Origin: Nocardia huaxiensis
Lineage (GTDB): Bacteria; Actinomycetota; Actinomycetes; Mycobacteriales; Mycobacteriaceae
Length of the DNA stretch: 64,000 nucleotides
Direction of reading: 5' to 3'
NCBI RefSeq assembly: GCF_013744875.1
Contig: NZ_CP059399.1
Coordinates: forward strand, 558,001 to 622,000
Part shown: positions 7,896-15,529 of the stretch, in pieces
Layout of the letters: each line of letters starts with the position of its first letter
How positions within the stretch are numbered: position 1 is the stretch's first letter
Position numbers and translations under genes: made by a program
The notes under the pieces: generated by a model
The model's database searches: none
What the model was told of the DNA's origin: nothing
Seen by the model: only the letters and a program-made list of their open reading frames with translations

Positions 7896-10800
7896 ATGAA
7901 TCCACATGCGCGCCCGGGAGGCCCCCGGAGTGACACAGCTCGAGCCGACAACGCGACGCAGGCATATATCCCCGTGAACATCACCGACGAGCTCGAGGCC
8001 ATGGGCCTGTTCGATGCCGAGGAGATCGGGCGGGGCGGATTCGGCGTCGTATACCGCTGTGCGCAAAGGGCACTGGATCGGATCGTAGCCGTGAAGGTGT
8101 TGTCTTCGGAGATAGACGAGGAAAGCCGGGAACGGTTCCTGCGCGAGGAGCAGGCCATGGGCCGGCTGTCCGGGCATCCGAACATCGTGGACATCCTGCA
8201 GGTGGATGTGACGCCCACGGGACAGCCCTACATCGTCATGCCGTATGCCACGCACGGTTCGCTGGAACAGCTGGTGCGCGAGAACGGTCCGCTCACCTGG
8301 TCGGATTCGCTGCGGGTGGGGGTGAAGCTGGCGGGGGCCATCGAGAGCGCGCACCGGGCCCAGGTGCTGCATCGCGACGTCAAGCCCGCGAACGTGCTGT
8401 TGAGCCGGTACGGGGAACCGCAGCTCACCGATTTCGGCATCGCGCGCATTCCGGGCGGCTTCCGGACCTCGACGGCCCTGATCACCGGCTCACCGGCCTT
8501 CACCGCCCCGGAGGTCCTCAAGGGTGACGAACCGACGGTGCGCTCGGATGTGTACGGTCTCGGGTCCACGATTTTCGCCTTGCTCACCGGACACGCCGCC
8601 TATGAGCGGCAGGTGGGGGAGAAGATCGTCTCCCAGTTCCTGCGCATCACCAGTCAGCCGCTGCCCGATCTGCGCGAGCGCGAGATCCCCGACGATGTGG
8701 CCGCCGCCATCGAGGCGGCCATGGCGCCCGAGCCGCGCGATCGGCCCGGCAGCGCGGTGGAATTCGGGGAGCTGCTGCGCACGGTGCAGGCCGACCACGG
8801 GCAGGTGCCCGACGAAATGGCGCTGCTCGACGCCGAAGTCGCGGGCGATGATGCGGATTCCGATGCCGCCCGGCGGAATTCGCGCCAGCGCACCATCGTC
8901 ACCGCGCCGCGCACCCGGTCGCTGACGCTGCGGCCCTCCGGCCCGTCGACCGGCGGGTTCCCGCCCATGTCGGGAAATACGCTGCCGCCCACGGCCGCGA
9001 CGAAATTTCGCCCGCCCACCCCCGCGCGGGAACCGGTGGTGCGTCCGCGGCTGCTGGAGCCGCTGCGCGCGGGCGGTCGCAGGCGGTTGGCGGTGGTGCA
9101 CGGTCCGGCCGGTTTCGGGAAGAGCACGCTGGCCGCGCAGTGGTGCGCCGAGCTCACCGATCGCGGTGTGGCGGTGGCGTGGATCGGCATCGATCGCGAC
9201 GACGACAACGAGGTGTGGCTGCTCGCGCACATTGTCGCCGCGATTCGCCGGGTGCGGCCGGAGATCGGCGCCGGTCTGGAGCAGGCGCTGGAGGAGCGTC
9301 CGACGGAGGCGGTCGGGTACGCGGTGTCCGCACTCATCGACGAGGTGCATGCCGGGGGCAGCACGATTGTCGTGGTGGTGGACGACTGGCATCGCATCAC
9401 CGATGCCGGGGCGCATCGGGTGCTGGAGGCGCTGCTCGACAATGGTTGCCATCATTTGCGTTTCGTCATCACCAGCCGGGAGCGGGCCGGGCTGCCGCTG
9501 AGCCGCATGCAGGTGGCCGACGAACTGGTGGAGATCGGGTCGGCGCAGTTGCGGCTGACGCTGGAGGAGACCAGGCAGCTGCTGGTGGACCGGACCGGGA
9601 TCGAGCTGACGGACCGGCAGCTGGAACAGATCCACGCGGCGACCGACGGCTGGCCCGCCGCGATCCAGCTGGTGAGCCTGTCGCTGCGGGCGGCGGGCGG
9701 GGACGCCGATCAGCTCATCGCGCGACTTTCCGGGGACAACAAGGCCATTCGCGAGTATCTCGCCGAGAACGTGCTGGACGCGCTGGAGCCGCGCATGCTC
9801 GAATTCCTCAGCGCCATCGCGGTGCCCGAACGCGTCAATGCCTCCCTGGCCGAGGCGCTGACCGGTGAGGCCGAGGCGGTGGATCTGCTGGAGCAGGCCG
9901 AGCAGCGAGAATTGTTCGTGCACCGGCTGTCCGAGGATTCCACCTGGTACCGCATGCAGCCGATGGTGGCCGAGCACCTGCGGGCGCGGCTGGAGCGCGC
10001 ACAGCCGGGACGCGTGAAGGCCCTGCACCGCAAGGCTTCCCGCTGGTTCGCCGAGCATCGGCTGCTGCGGCAGTCGGTGGATCACGCGCTGGCCGCCGCC
10101 GATATGGATTTCGCGCTGGATCTGCTCGAGAGCGGCGGCATGGACCTGATCGACCGGTCCCGCCTGGCGACGCTGTTCGGGACGGTGTCGAAATTGCCCG
10201 TGCAGCAGGTGACCTCGCGGTCGAAGCTGCTGATGGCGCTGGCGCGGGCGAATGTGAACCTGCAGCAGTCGAATGCGGCGCGGACGACGCTGGGCCGCCT
10301 GTCGAACATGCTCGCCCGGTCTTCGGCCACCGACAGCGAGGCCGCGACGCAGCGTGCACAGGCCGCGGTGCTGGCCGCCGCCGACCAGGTCGCGCGCGAC
10401 CGCACCGAGGGTGTGCTGGACCGCATCACCGAATGCCTGCAGCATGCGGACGATCTGCCCGCGTGGACCGTCTCCACGGCCGCGAACCTGGCGTCGTATG
10501 TGCGACTGTGCGAGTTCGATTTCGCCGGTGCGCGGGAGATGGAGGAGTGGGCAGCGCCCTATCACGCGCGCTCCGCCGATCCGCTGGGTGAGGTCTTCGG
10601 CCTGTGCGGGCTCGGCGCGGTCGCCTATGAGCAGCTCGATATCGACTCCGCCACAGCCTGTTTCGAGCAAGCGTGGCAGACGGGCCGGGACCGTTCGGGT
10701 CCGCGCTCGCATGCCGTGCGGGTGGCGGCGGCGCTGCTGGGTGAGCTCACCTACCGGCGCGGTGATCTGGATGCCGCGGAACGTCTGCTGGATCAGAGTC

Positions 10801-11489
10801 ACGAGCTGACGGCCCGCATCGGCCCGGTCGATTTCCTGGTGAGCACCTTCGTGATCGGCGCGCGGGTGAAGGCGGTGCGCGGCGATCTGGACACGGCCGC
10901 CGCCCGCCTGGACGAGGGCGCGCGAATCGCGGTGGACCGCAAGCTGTCCCGGCTGGCCGCGCACATCCGCGCCGAACGCCTGCGACTCGGACTGCCCGCC
11001 GATCAGTACACCGCTGGTCTGGTCTCCGAGCCGATGGTGCGCACGCCTCGGCATGCCGGTGGCGCGGCCGCGCTGACCGCCGAAGCCGAGGAGGTGGCCA
11101 CCATCCAGGCGCTGCTGGCCCGCCACTATCGCGGCGACGAACGCAGTGCCACAGACGATCTCGCGCCCCTCGGCAACGAGGACACGGCGGTCAAGCGCGC
11201 GCGGGCGCTGCTCGGCCGCATTCGCGAACGCCATCGTCCGCGCGCCGAACTCGATGCTGCGCTCCTGCTGGCCGAATGCCTGTCCGCCTCCGGCTGGATG
11301 GGTGAGGCCATGGCGGTGCTCACCCCGGAGGTCGTGCGCTGTGCCCGATTGGGCTGGACCAGGCCACTTCTGGACGCGGGTCCGGGCGTCCTGGGCATCC
11401 TGCGCACCCTGCGCACCGAAATGCCGCTGGGCACAGGCGCTCCGGAGATCCAGGAACTTCCCAGGGGATTCCTGGACTCCCTGCTCTGA
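7896..11489 (+). CDS. PknK-like serine/threonine kinase fused to MalT-type STAND ATPase
   Basis: Predicted signal-transduction kinase of 1197 residues from ATG 7896. The kinase domain (about 38-310) has the glycine loop GRGGFGVVY (45-53), Lys67 in VAVKVL, catalytic HRDVKPANV (Asp161), DFG at 179-181 and the activation-segment end TAPE. A linker leads to a P-loop ATPase of the MalT/STAND type: Walker A GPAGFGKST near residue 403 and Walker B-like IVVVVDDWHR. A long alpha-helical TPR-like C-terminus follows. This matches mycobacterial PknK (about 1110 residues), which regulates transcription factors and growth. As in PknK and unlike MalT, no LuxR helix-turn-helix is visible at the C-terminus. 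It appears monocistronic. The ligand is unknown. Confidence 0.85.
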   Translation: MNPHARPGGPRSDTARADNATQAYIPVNITDELEAMGLFDAEEIGRGGFGVVYRCAQRALDRIVAVKVLSSEIDEESRERFLREEQAMGRLSGHPNIVDILQVDVTPTGQPYIVMPYATHGSLEQLVRENGPLTWSDSLRVGVKLAGAIESAHRAQVLHRDVKPANVLLSRYGEPQLTDFGIARIPGGFRTSTALITGSPAFTAPEVLKGDEPTVRSDVYGLGSTIFALLTGHAAYERQVGEKIVSQFLRITSQPLPDLREREIPDDVAAAIEAAMAPEPRDRPGSAVEFGELLRTVQADHGQVPDEMALLDAEVAGDDADSDAARRNSRQRTIVTAPRTRSLTLRPSGPSTGGFPPMSGNTLPPTAATKFRPPTPAREPVVRPRLLEPLRAGGRRRLAVVHGPAGFGKSTLAAQWCAELTDRGVAVAWIGIDRDDDNEVWLLAHIVAAIRRVRPEIGAGLEQALEERPTEAVGYAVSALIDEVHAGGSTIVVVVDDWHRITDAGAHRVLEALLDNGCHHLRFVITSRERAGLPLSRMQVADELVEIGSAQLRLTLEETRQLLVDRTGIELTDRQLEQIHAATDGWPAAIQLVSLSLRAAGGDADQLIARLSGDNKAIREYLAENVLDALEPRMLEFLSAIAVPERVNASLAEALTGEAEAVDLLEQAEQRELFVHRLSEDSTWYRMQPMVAEHLRARLERAQPGRVKALHRKASRWFAEHRLLRQSVDHALAAADMDFALDLLESGGMDLIDRSRLATLFGTVSKLPVQQVTSRSKLLMALARANVNLQQSNAARTTLGRLSNMLARSSATDSEAATQRAQAAVLAAADQVARDRTEGVLDRITECLQHADDLPAWTVSTAANLASYVRLCEFDFAGAREMEEWAAPYHARSADPLGEVFGLCGLGAVAYEQLDIDSATACFEQAWQTGRDRSGPRSHAVRVAAALLGELTYRRGDLDAAERLLDQSHELTARIGPVDFLVSTFVIGARVKAVRGDLDTAAARLDEGARIAVDRKLSRLAAHIRAERLRLGLPADQYTAGLVSEPMVRTPRHAGGAAALTAEAEEVATIQALLARHYRGDERSATDDLAPLGNEDTAVKRARALLGRIRERHRPRAELDAALLLAECLSASGWMGEAMAVLTPEVVRCARLGWTRPLLDAGPGVLGILRTLRTEMPLGTGAPEIQELPRGFLDSLL

Positions 11490-11525
11490 GCCGAGCCGGC
11501 GCGCGAGGCCGCAGGCGATTTCTTT

Positions 11526-11674
11526 GCTGCCCGGCCCTCGTCATCCCGGTGTTGCCTGGCCCTCGTCATCCGGGTGTTGCCTGGCCCTCGTCATCCGGGT
11601 GTTGCCTGGCCCTCGTCATCCGGGTGTTGCCTGGCCCTCGTTATCCCGGTGTTGCCTGGCCCTCGTCATCCCGG
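11526..11674. repeat. Tandem array of six 25-bp units
   Basis: Units start at 11526 (degenerate), 11551, 11576, 11601, 11626 and 11651. Each contains TGGCCCTCGTCATCC followed by a short CGG/GGG tail and GTTGCC. They are head-to-tail without spacers, so this is not CRISPR. The last unit runs into the palindromic element at 11664, and every unit carries CGTCATCC, the outer tip of that element. No gene lies between 11490 and 11930. Confidence 0.85.
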
Positions 11675-11738
11675 CGCGCTTTTGGCCGGGATCCACACTG
11701 CCTGCGTGGATCCCGGCCAAACCCATGCCGGGATGACG
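11664..11738. repeat. Palindromic intergenic element, copy 1
   Basis: 75-bp inverted repeat. Outer tips are CGTCATCCCGGC / GCCGGGATGACG, and inner arms are TTGGCCGGGATCCAC / GTGGATCCCGGCCAA, with a short loop. The bases between tip and inner arm differ on the two sides (GCGCTT on the left, ACCCAT on the right), so the element has a direction. It lies between the kinase gene and the FAD oxidoreductase gene. Related copies are at 14107-14196 and 23397-23487. Confidence 0.9.
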
Positions 11739-11800
11739 AGTGATTGCGCGGACGGGGTGGGGTCGATGCCGGGATGGCGGGAGGAATTGCGGGGTGTGGG

Positions 11801-11816
11801 CGTGACCTGTGTCACA
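11801..11816. promoter_or_regulatory. CRP-like dyad upstream of the ECF41-type promoter
   Basis: CGTGA-CCTGTG-TCACA matches the CRP/GlxR TGTGA-N6-TCACA dyad except at the first base. Its centre is about 45 bases before the start point expected from the adjacent ECF41-type promoter, an activator-like position. The call rests on the motif alone. Confidence 0.4.
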
Positions 11817-11820
11817 CACG

Positions 11821-11847
11821 TGTCACACCTGTCATGCGGGTGGTGTC
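11821..11847 (+). promoter_or_regulatory. ECF41-type promoter (TGTCACA-N16-TGTC)
   Basis: TGTCACA (11821-11827), a 16-base spacer and TGTC (11844-11847) match the promoter described for ECF41 sigma factors (TGTCACA-N16-CGTC) apart from one base in the -10. It precedes the oxidoreductase gene that is translationally coupled to an ECF41 sigma gene, so autoregulation of the pair is likely. Confidence 0.65.
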
Positions 11848-11930
11848 TTGTGGACGACCCCCTCCTTGGAGCGGACCCGGAGACCGCCGGGCCGGGCTCC
11901 AGAGGCTTCCGAACGAAAGGCACGGACACC

Positions 11931-13124
11931 ATGAGCGCGAACATCGACGTGGTGGTTATCGGCGGCGGATACGCGGGCGTCATGGCGGCCAACCGGCTCA
12001 CCCAGCGCGACAACGTGTCCGTGACACTGATCAATCCGCGCGCGGGTTTCGTCGAGCGGATTCGCTTGCACCAGGCGGCCGCTGGAAACTACGACGCCGT
12101 CACGGAGTATCAGCGGGTGCTCAGCGAGCGCGTGCGGGTGGTCGTCGATACCGTCTCCCGGATCGATGCGGGCGTCCGCGCGGTGGAGTTGGAGAGCGGC
12201 GGCACGCTCGGCTACGACTACCTCGTGTACGCGGTGGGCAGTGCCGGTGCGCGGCCGAATGTGCCGGGTGCGGACCGTTTCGCGTATCCGGTCGCCACGC
12301 TGGAGGATGCGCGGCGACTGCGCGCGGCACTGGCTCTCGCGCCCGCGGAGGCTCCGGTGACCGTGGTCGGGGCGGGACCGACCGGTATCGAGACCGCTGC
12401 CGAGCTTGCCGAGCAGGGCCGCCGGGTGACGCTGCTGTGCGGCGGGGTGCTCGGCCCCTACCTGCATGCGCGGGGCCGCCGGGCGGTGGCCCGGCGGCTG
12501 GCCAAGCTGGGTGTGACGGTGCTCGAGGGCGGTGAGTCGCGGGTGACCGAGGTGGGCCGCGATACCGTGCGGCTCGGCGGCGGGCACACGCTGTCGAGTG
12601 CGGTGACCATCTGGACCGCCGGGTTCGGGGTGCCGGAGCTGGCGCGCCGCAGCGGCCTGCACACCGATGCGGCGGGCCGCCTGCTCACCGATGAGACGCT
12701 GACCAGCGTGGACGACGATCGCATTGTGGCGGCGGGGGATTCGGCCGCCCCGTCGGAGCTGCCGTTGCGCATGAGCTGCCAGGCCGCCATACCGTTGGGC
12801 GCGCGAGCCGCCGACACCGTGCTCAGCCGCATCGACGGCGAACAGCCGGAAACGCTGAACCAGCTGCTGGTCGGTCAGGGCCTCAGCCTGGGCCGGGAGG
12901 GTGGCCTCGTCCAGCTCGCGCACCGCAATGATGTGGCGCTGTGGTTCCATCTCGACGGCCGGCTGGCCGCGAAGGTCAAGGAGTATGTGTGCCGGAGCAC
13001 CGTCGAGTATCTGGCCTGTGAGGGTGCGAAGCCCGGTTCGTTTGGCATGCACAAGGTTTCGGGTGGGCATCAGCGTGCGCGGCTGCTGGCGGCCAGGCGG
13101 GCCGAGGCGCTGGTCGCGCGGTGA
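11931..13124 (+). CDS. FAD/NAD(P)-dependent oxidoreductase, NDH-2/AIF-like, partner of the ECF41 sigma factor
   Basis: Pyridine-nucleotide-disulfide-type flavoprotein of 397 residues from ATG 11931 (GAACGAAAGG upstream). The FAD dinucleotide fold is at the N-terminus (DVVVIGGGYAGVMAANRL), a second NAD(P) fold lies in the middle (VVGAGPTGIETAAELAEQG), and the FAD-closing motif IVAAGDSAA is near residue 265. The fold resembles type II NADH dehydrogenase or AIF-like reductases, and the physiological electron acceptor cannot be read from sequence. It ends in a GTGA overlap with the sigma gene. In the ECF41 family, the neighbour is characteristically a carboxymuconolactone decarboxylase, an oxidoreductase or an epimerase, and this gene fills the oxidoreductase role. 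Expression is expected from the ECF41-type promoter at 11821. Confidence 0.85.
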   Translation: MSANIDVVVIGGGYAGVMAANRLTQRDNVSVTLINPRAGFVERIRLHQAAAGNYDAVTEYQRVLSERVRVVVDTVSRIDAGVRAVELESGGTLGYDYLVYAVGSAGARPNVPGADRFAYPVATLEDARRLRAALALAPAEAPVTVVGAGPTGIETAAELAEQGRRVTLLCGGVLGPYLHARGRRAVARRLAKLGVTVLEGGESRVTEVGRDTVRLGGGHTLSSAVTIWTAGFGVPELARRSGLHTDAAGRLLTDETLTSVDDDRIVAAGDSAAPSELPLRMSCQAAIPLGARAADTVLSRIDGEQPETLNQLLVGQGLSLGREGGLVQLAHRNDVALWFHLDGRLAAKVKEYVCRSTVEYLACEGAKPGSFGMHKVSGGHQRARLLAARRAEALVAR

Positions 13125-14092
13125 CAACACTCTTCGATCAGACTGGTTGGTTGAATTCGACGGTCAGCGAGAAAGACGGCAGTCCAGTGGACACCTCAGA
13201 GCACCCCACCGACCCGGCGACGGAGGTCTTCGTCGCCCATCGCAATCTGCTCTTCACCGTGGCCTACGAGATGCTCGGGTCCGCGGCCGACGCGGAGGAC
13301 GTACTCCAGGAGACCTGGCTGCGCTGGGTCGAAGTGGACCTGTCGCAGGTGAACGACGCGCGCGCCTACCTGGTGCGGATCACGACCCGTCAGGCGCTGA
13401 ACCGGCTGCGAACCATGAACCGGCGCAAGGAATCCTATGTCGGGCCCTGGCTGCCCGAACCCCTGCTCACCACTCCGGACGTGGCCGAGAACGTCGAGCT
13501 CGCCGAGAGCATGTCGATGGCTCTCATGCTGGTGCTCGAAACCCTGTCGCCGACCGAACGCGCCGTGTTCGTGCTGCGCGAGGTCTTCGACCTGAGTCAT
13601 GACGAGATCGCCGCCGCGGTCGACAAGACCACGGCGGCCGTCCGCCAGATCGCGCACCGCGCCCGCAAACACGTCGACGCCCGCCGCCCCCGCGAGGTGG
13701 TGTCGCCGAGTCAGGCTCAGGCGGCGCTGGATTCGTTCATGCAGGCCATCGAGACCGGGAACCCGCAGGGCCTGCTCGACCTCCTCGCCCCGAACGTCGT
13801 GCTGATGGGCGACGGCGGCGGCATCAAACGCGCCTCGCTGCGGCCGATCAGCGGTTCGGACAAGGTCGTCCGCTTCATCCTCGGCGGCCTGCGCAAGGCC
13901 GGGGATGTCGCGATCACCATCGAGCAGACCGTGGTCAACGGCAATCCGGCGCTGCGGGTCAGCCTGGACGGCGAGTTCGACGGCGTCATGGCCTTCCGCT
14001 ACGAGGACGAGCGCATCGCGGGCATCTACTACGTCCGCAATCCGGAGAAGCTCACCCGGGTGGACTCCGAAACCGCCCTCACTCTGGGCTGA
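13121..14092 (+). CDS. ECF41-family RNA polymerase sigma factor (SigJ-like) with fused C-terminal regulatory domain
   Basis: Extracytoplasmic-function sigma factor of 323 residues. Sigma-2 (about 28-95) and sigma-4 (about 130-190) regions are joined by a linker carrying the ECF41 signature WLPEP at 110-114. The C-terminal NTF2/SnoaL-like domain (about 200-323) carries DGGG at 231-234 and NPEKL at 307-311, variants of the DGGGK and NPDKL motifs known to control ECF41 activity. No anti-sigma gene is adjacent, as expected for a family regulated by its own C-terminus. GTG 13121 overlaps the preceding stop (GTGA). GTG 13187 is a possible later start, with GAGAAAGACGG upstream. It probably drives the promoter at 11821. 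Confidence 0.92.
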   Translation: MTTLFDQTGWLNSTVSEKDGSPVDTSEHPTDPATEVFVAHRNLLFTVAYEMLGSAADAEDVLQETWLRWVEVDLSQVNDARAYLVRITTRQALNRLRTMNRRKESYVGPWLPEPLLTTPDVAENVELAESMSMALMLVLETLSPTERAVFVLREVFDLSHDEIAAAVDKTTAAVRQIAHRARKHVDARRPREVVSPSQAQAALDSFMQAIETGNPQGLLDLLAPNVVLMGDGGGIKRASLRPISGSDKVVRFILGGLRKAGDVAITIEQTVVNGNPALRVSLDGEFDGVMAFRYEDERIAGIYYVRNPEKLTRVDSETALTLG

Positions 14093-14106
14093 ACGAACGA
14101 CGCCAT

Positions 14107-14196
14107 CGTCATCCCGGCATGGGTTTGGCCGGGATCCACGAAAACCGTTGATGCGTCTACGGTGTGGATCCCGGCCAAAAGCGCGCCGGGATGACG
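14107..14196. repeat. Palindromic intergenic element, copy 2 (inverted relative to copy 1)
   Basis: 90-bp element with the same tips (CGTCATCCCGGC) and inner arms (TTGGCCGGGATCCAC). Its left arm is identical to the right arm of copy 1 read in reverse complement, and its right arm is identical to copy 1's left arm, so it is the same element in the opposite orientation with a different 24-base loop. It lies between the convergent sigma-factor and methyltransferase genes and fills almost the whole gap, where it could also act as a bidirectional terminator. Confidence 0.9.
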
Positions 14197-14212
14197 GGGT
14201 GGAGGTTTCGTC

Positions 14213-15529
14213 CTACGGCTTCCACCAGGGCCGCAGCGGCACGGTCCACGCCTGGTCGGCGCCCAGCTTCACGCCCAGAACCTGGTGTAGCTGAACCACA
14301 TTGCGTTCGAAGCCGAGCTGACAGCCGGCCATGTACAGGCCCCACACCTTGGCGGTGCCCTCGCCGACCTCCTCGACCGCGGCCTCCCAGTTCTTCACCA
14401 GGTTGTCGCACCATTCGGCGAGGGTGAGCGCGTAGTGGTAGCGCAGGTTCTCCTCGTGCATGACCTCGAGGCCCACGTTCTGGATCTCGGAGATGATGCG
14501 GCCCGAGCCCGCCAGCTCACCGTCGGGGAAGACGTAGCGATCGATGAAATCGCCTGCCTTGCTGGTGCTCTTGTTGTCCGGGCGGGTGATGGAGTGGTTG
14601 AGGAAGGTGCCGCCCACGCGTAGCTTCGATTTGATGAATTCGAAGTAGGCGGGGTAGTTGTGCACGCCGATGTGCTCGGTGAGGCCGATGGAGGAGACGG
14701 CGTCGAAGTCGCCCTCGGCGATATCGCGGTAGTCGGAGTGCCGGACCTCGGCGAGTTCGCTCAGACCCTCTTCTGCGATCTTGTTCTGTGCCCACTCGGC
14801 CTGTTCGGCGGACAGCGTCGCGCCGATCACCTTGACGCCGTGCCGGGCCGCGTAGCGCACCATTCCGCCCCAGCCGCAACCGATGTCGAGCAGCCGGTCG
14901 CCGGGCTTCAGGTTCAGCTTGTCGAAGACGAGCCGGTACTTGTTCTCCTGCGCCTGCTCCAGGGTCCAGTTCTCGTCCTCGTACGTCGCGCAGGTGTAGG
15001 TCATGGACGGGCCCAGTACGTACTCGTAGAAGGTGTTGGAGACGTCGTAGTGGTGGTGGATGGCCTCGGCGTCGCGGGTCTTGCTGTGCAGCAACCCTTC
15101 CAGGGCCATGCGCCGCCAGCGCGGCATGGCCTCCTGCGGCGGCGGCGCGACCGGCTTGAGCAGCTCCCAGCCCAGCGAGCGCGCGATGGTGACCAGCTGC
15201 AGGGCGGTCGGGCGGCGGAACTTCAAGCCCGCCATGGCCTTCAGCAGTTCGTACGGGTCACCCGGATGGACGCCGTGGGTGATCATGTCACCGGAGATGT
15301 AGGCGCGCGCCATGCCGAGATCGCCCGGGGCATTGGCGATGTAGTTGACGCCCCGTGGATGGATGATCTCCAGGCCGAATTCCGAGTCCTGCGGGCCGGT
15401 GCTGCTGCCGTCGTAAGCGGTGAAACGGATGGGCACCGGGCCGTCGATGAGGGTCTCGAAGATCTCGGCGATGTTGAGTTTGGTTCCGAGCTCCGCGAAT
15501 ACGTCGGAACGATCCTTGAATGTGGTCAC
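14213..15529 (-). CDS. cfa: Cfa-type SAM-dependent fatty-acid methyltransferase (first step of 10-methyl fatty acid synthesis)
   Basis: Cyclopropane-fatty-acid-synthase family methyltransferase of 438 residues. The SAM-binding motif LDIGCGWGGMVRYAARHG is near residue 210, followed by family blocks SSIGLTEHIG and FLNHSITRP. GTG 15529 overlaps the TGA of the upstream flavoprotein gene (GTGA), so the two are translationally coupled. Family members paired with an FAD oxidoreductase (Cfa / TmsB / BfaB of mycobacteria and relatives) methylate oleoyl chains of phospholipids to a 10-methylene intermediate on the way to tuberculostearic acid, and I infer the same here. Gene order relative to dnaX resembles Rv3720 of M. 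tuberculosis. A plain cyclopropane synthase is the alternative. Confidence 0.85.
   Translation of the reverse strand: MTTFKDRSDVFAELGTKLNIAEIFETLIDGPVPIRFTAYDGSSTGPQDSEFGLEIIHPRGVNYIANAPGDLGMARAYISGDMITHGVHPGDPYELLKAMAGLKFRRPTALQLVTIARSLGWELLKPVAPPPQEAMPRWRRMALEGLLHSKTRDAEAIHHHYDVSNTFYEYVLGPSMTYTCATYEDENWTLEQAQENKYRLVFDKLNLKPGDRLLDIGCGWGGMVRYAARHGVKVIGATLSAEQAEWAQNKIAEEGLSELAEVRHSDYRDIAEGDFDAVSSIGLTEHIGVHNYPAYFEFIKSKLRVGGTFLNHSITRPDNKSTSKAGDFIDRYVFPDGELAGSGRIISEIQNVGLEVMHEENLRYHYALTLAEWCDNLVKNWEAAVEEVGEGTAKVWGLYMAGCQLGFERNVVQLHQVLGVKLGADQAWTVPLRPWWKP

Noticed and set aside
11526..11674. CRISPR array
   Set aside because: Units of 25 bp follow each other without unique spacers and no cas gene is present.
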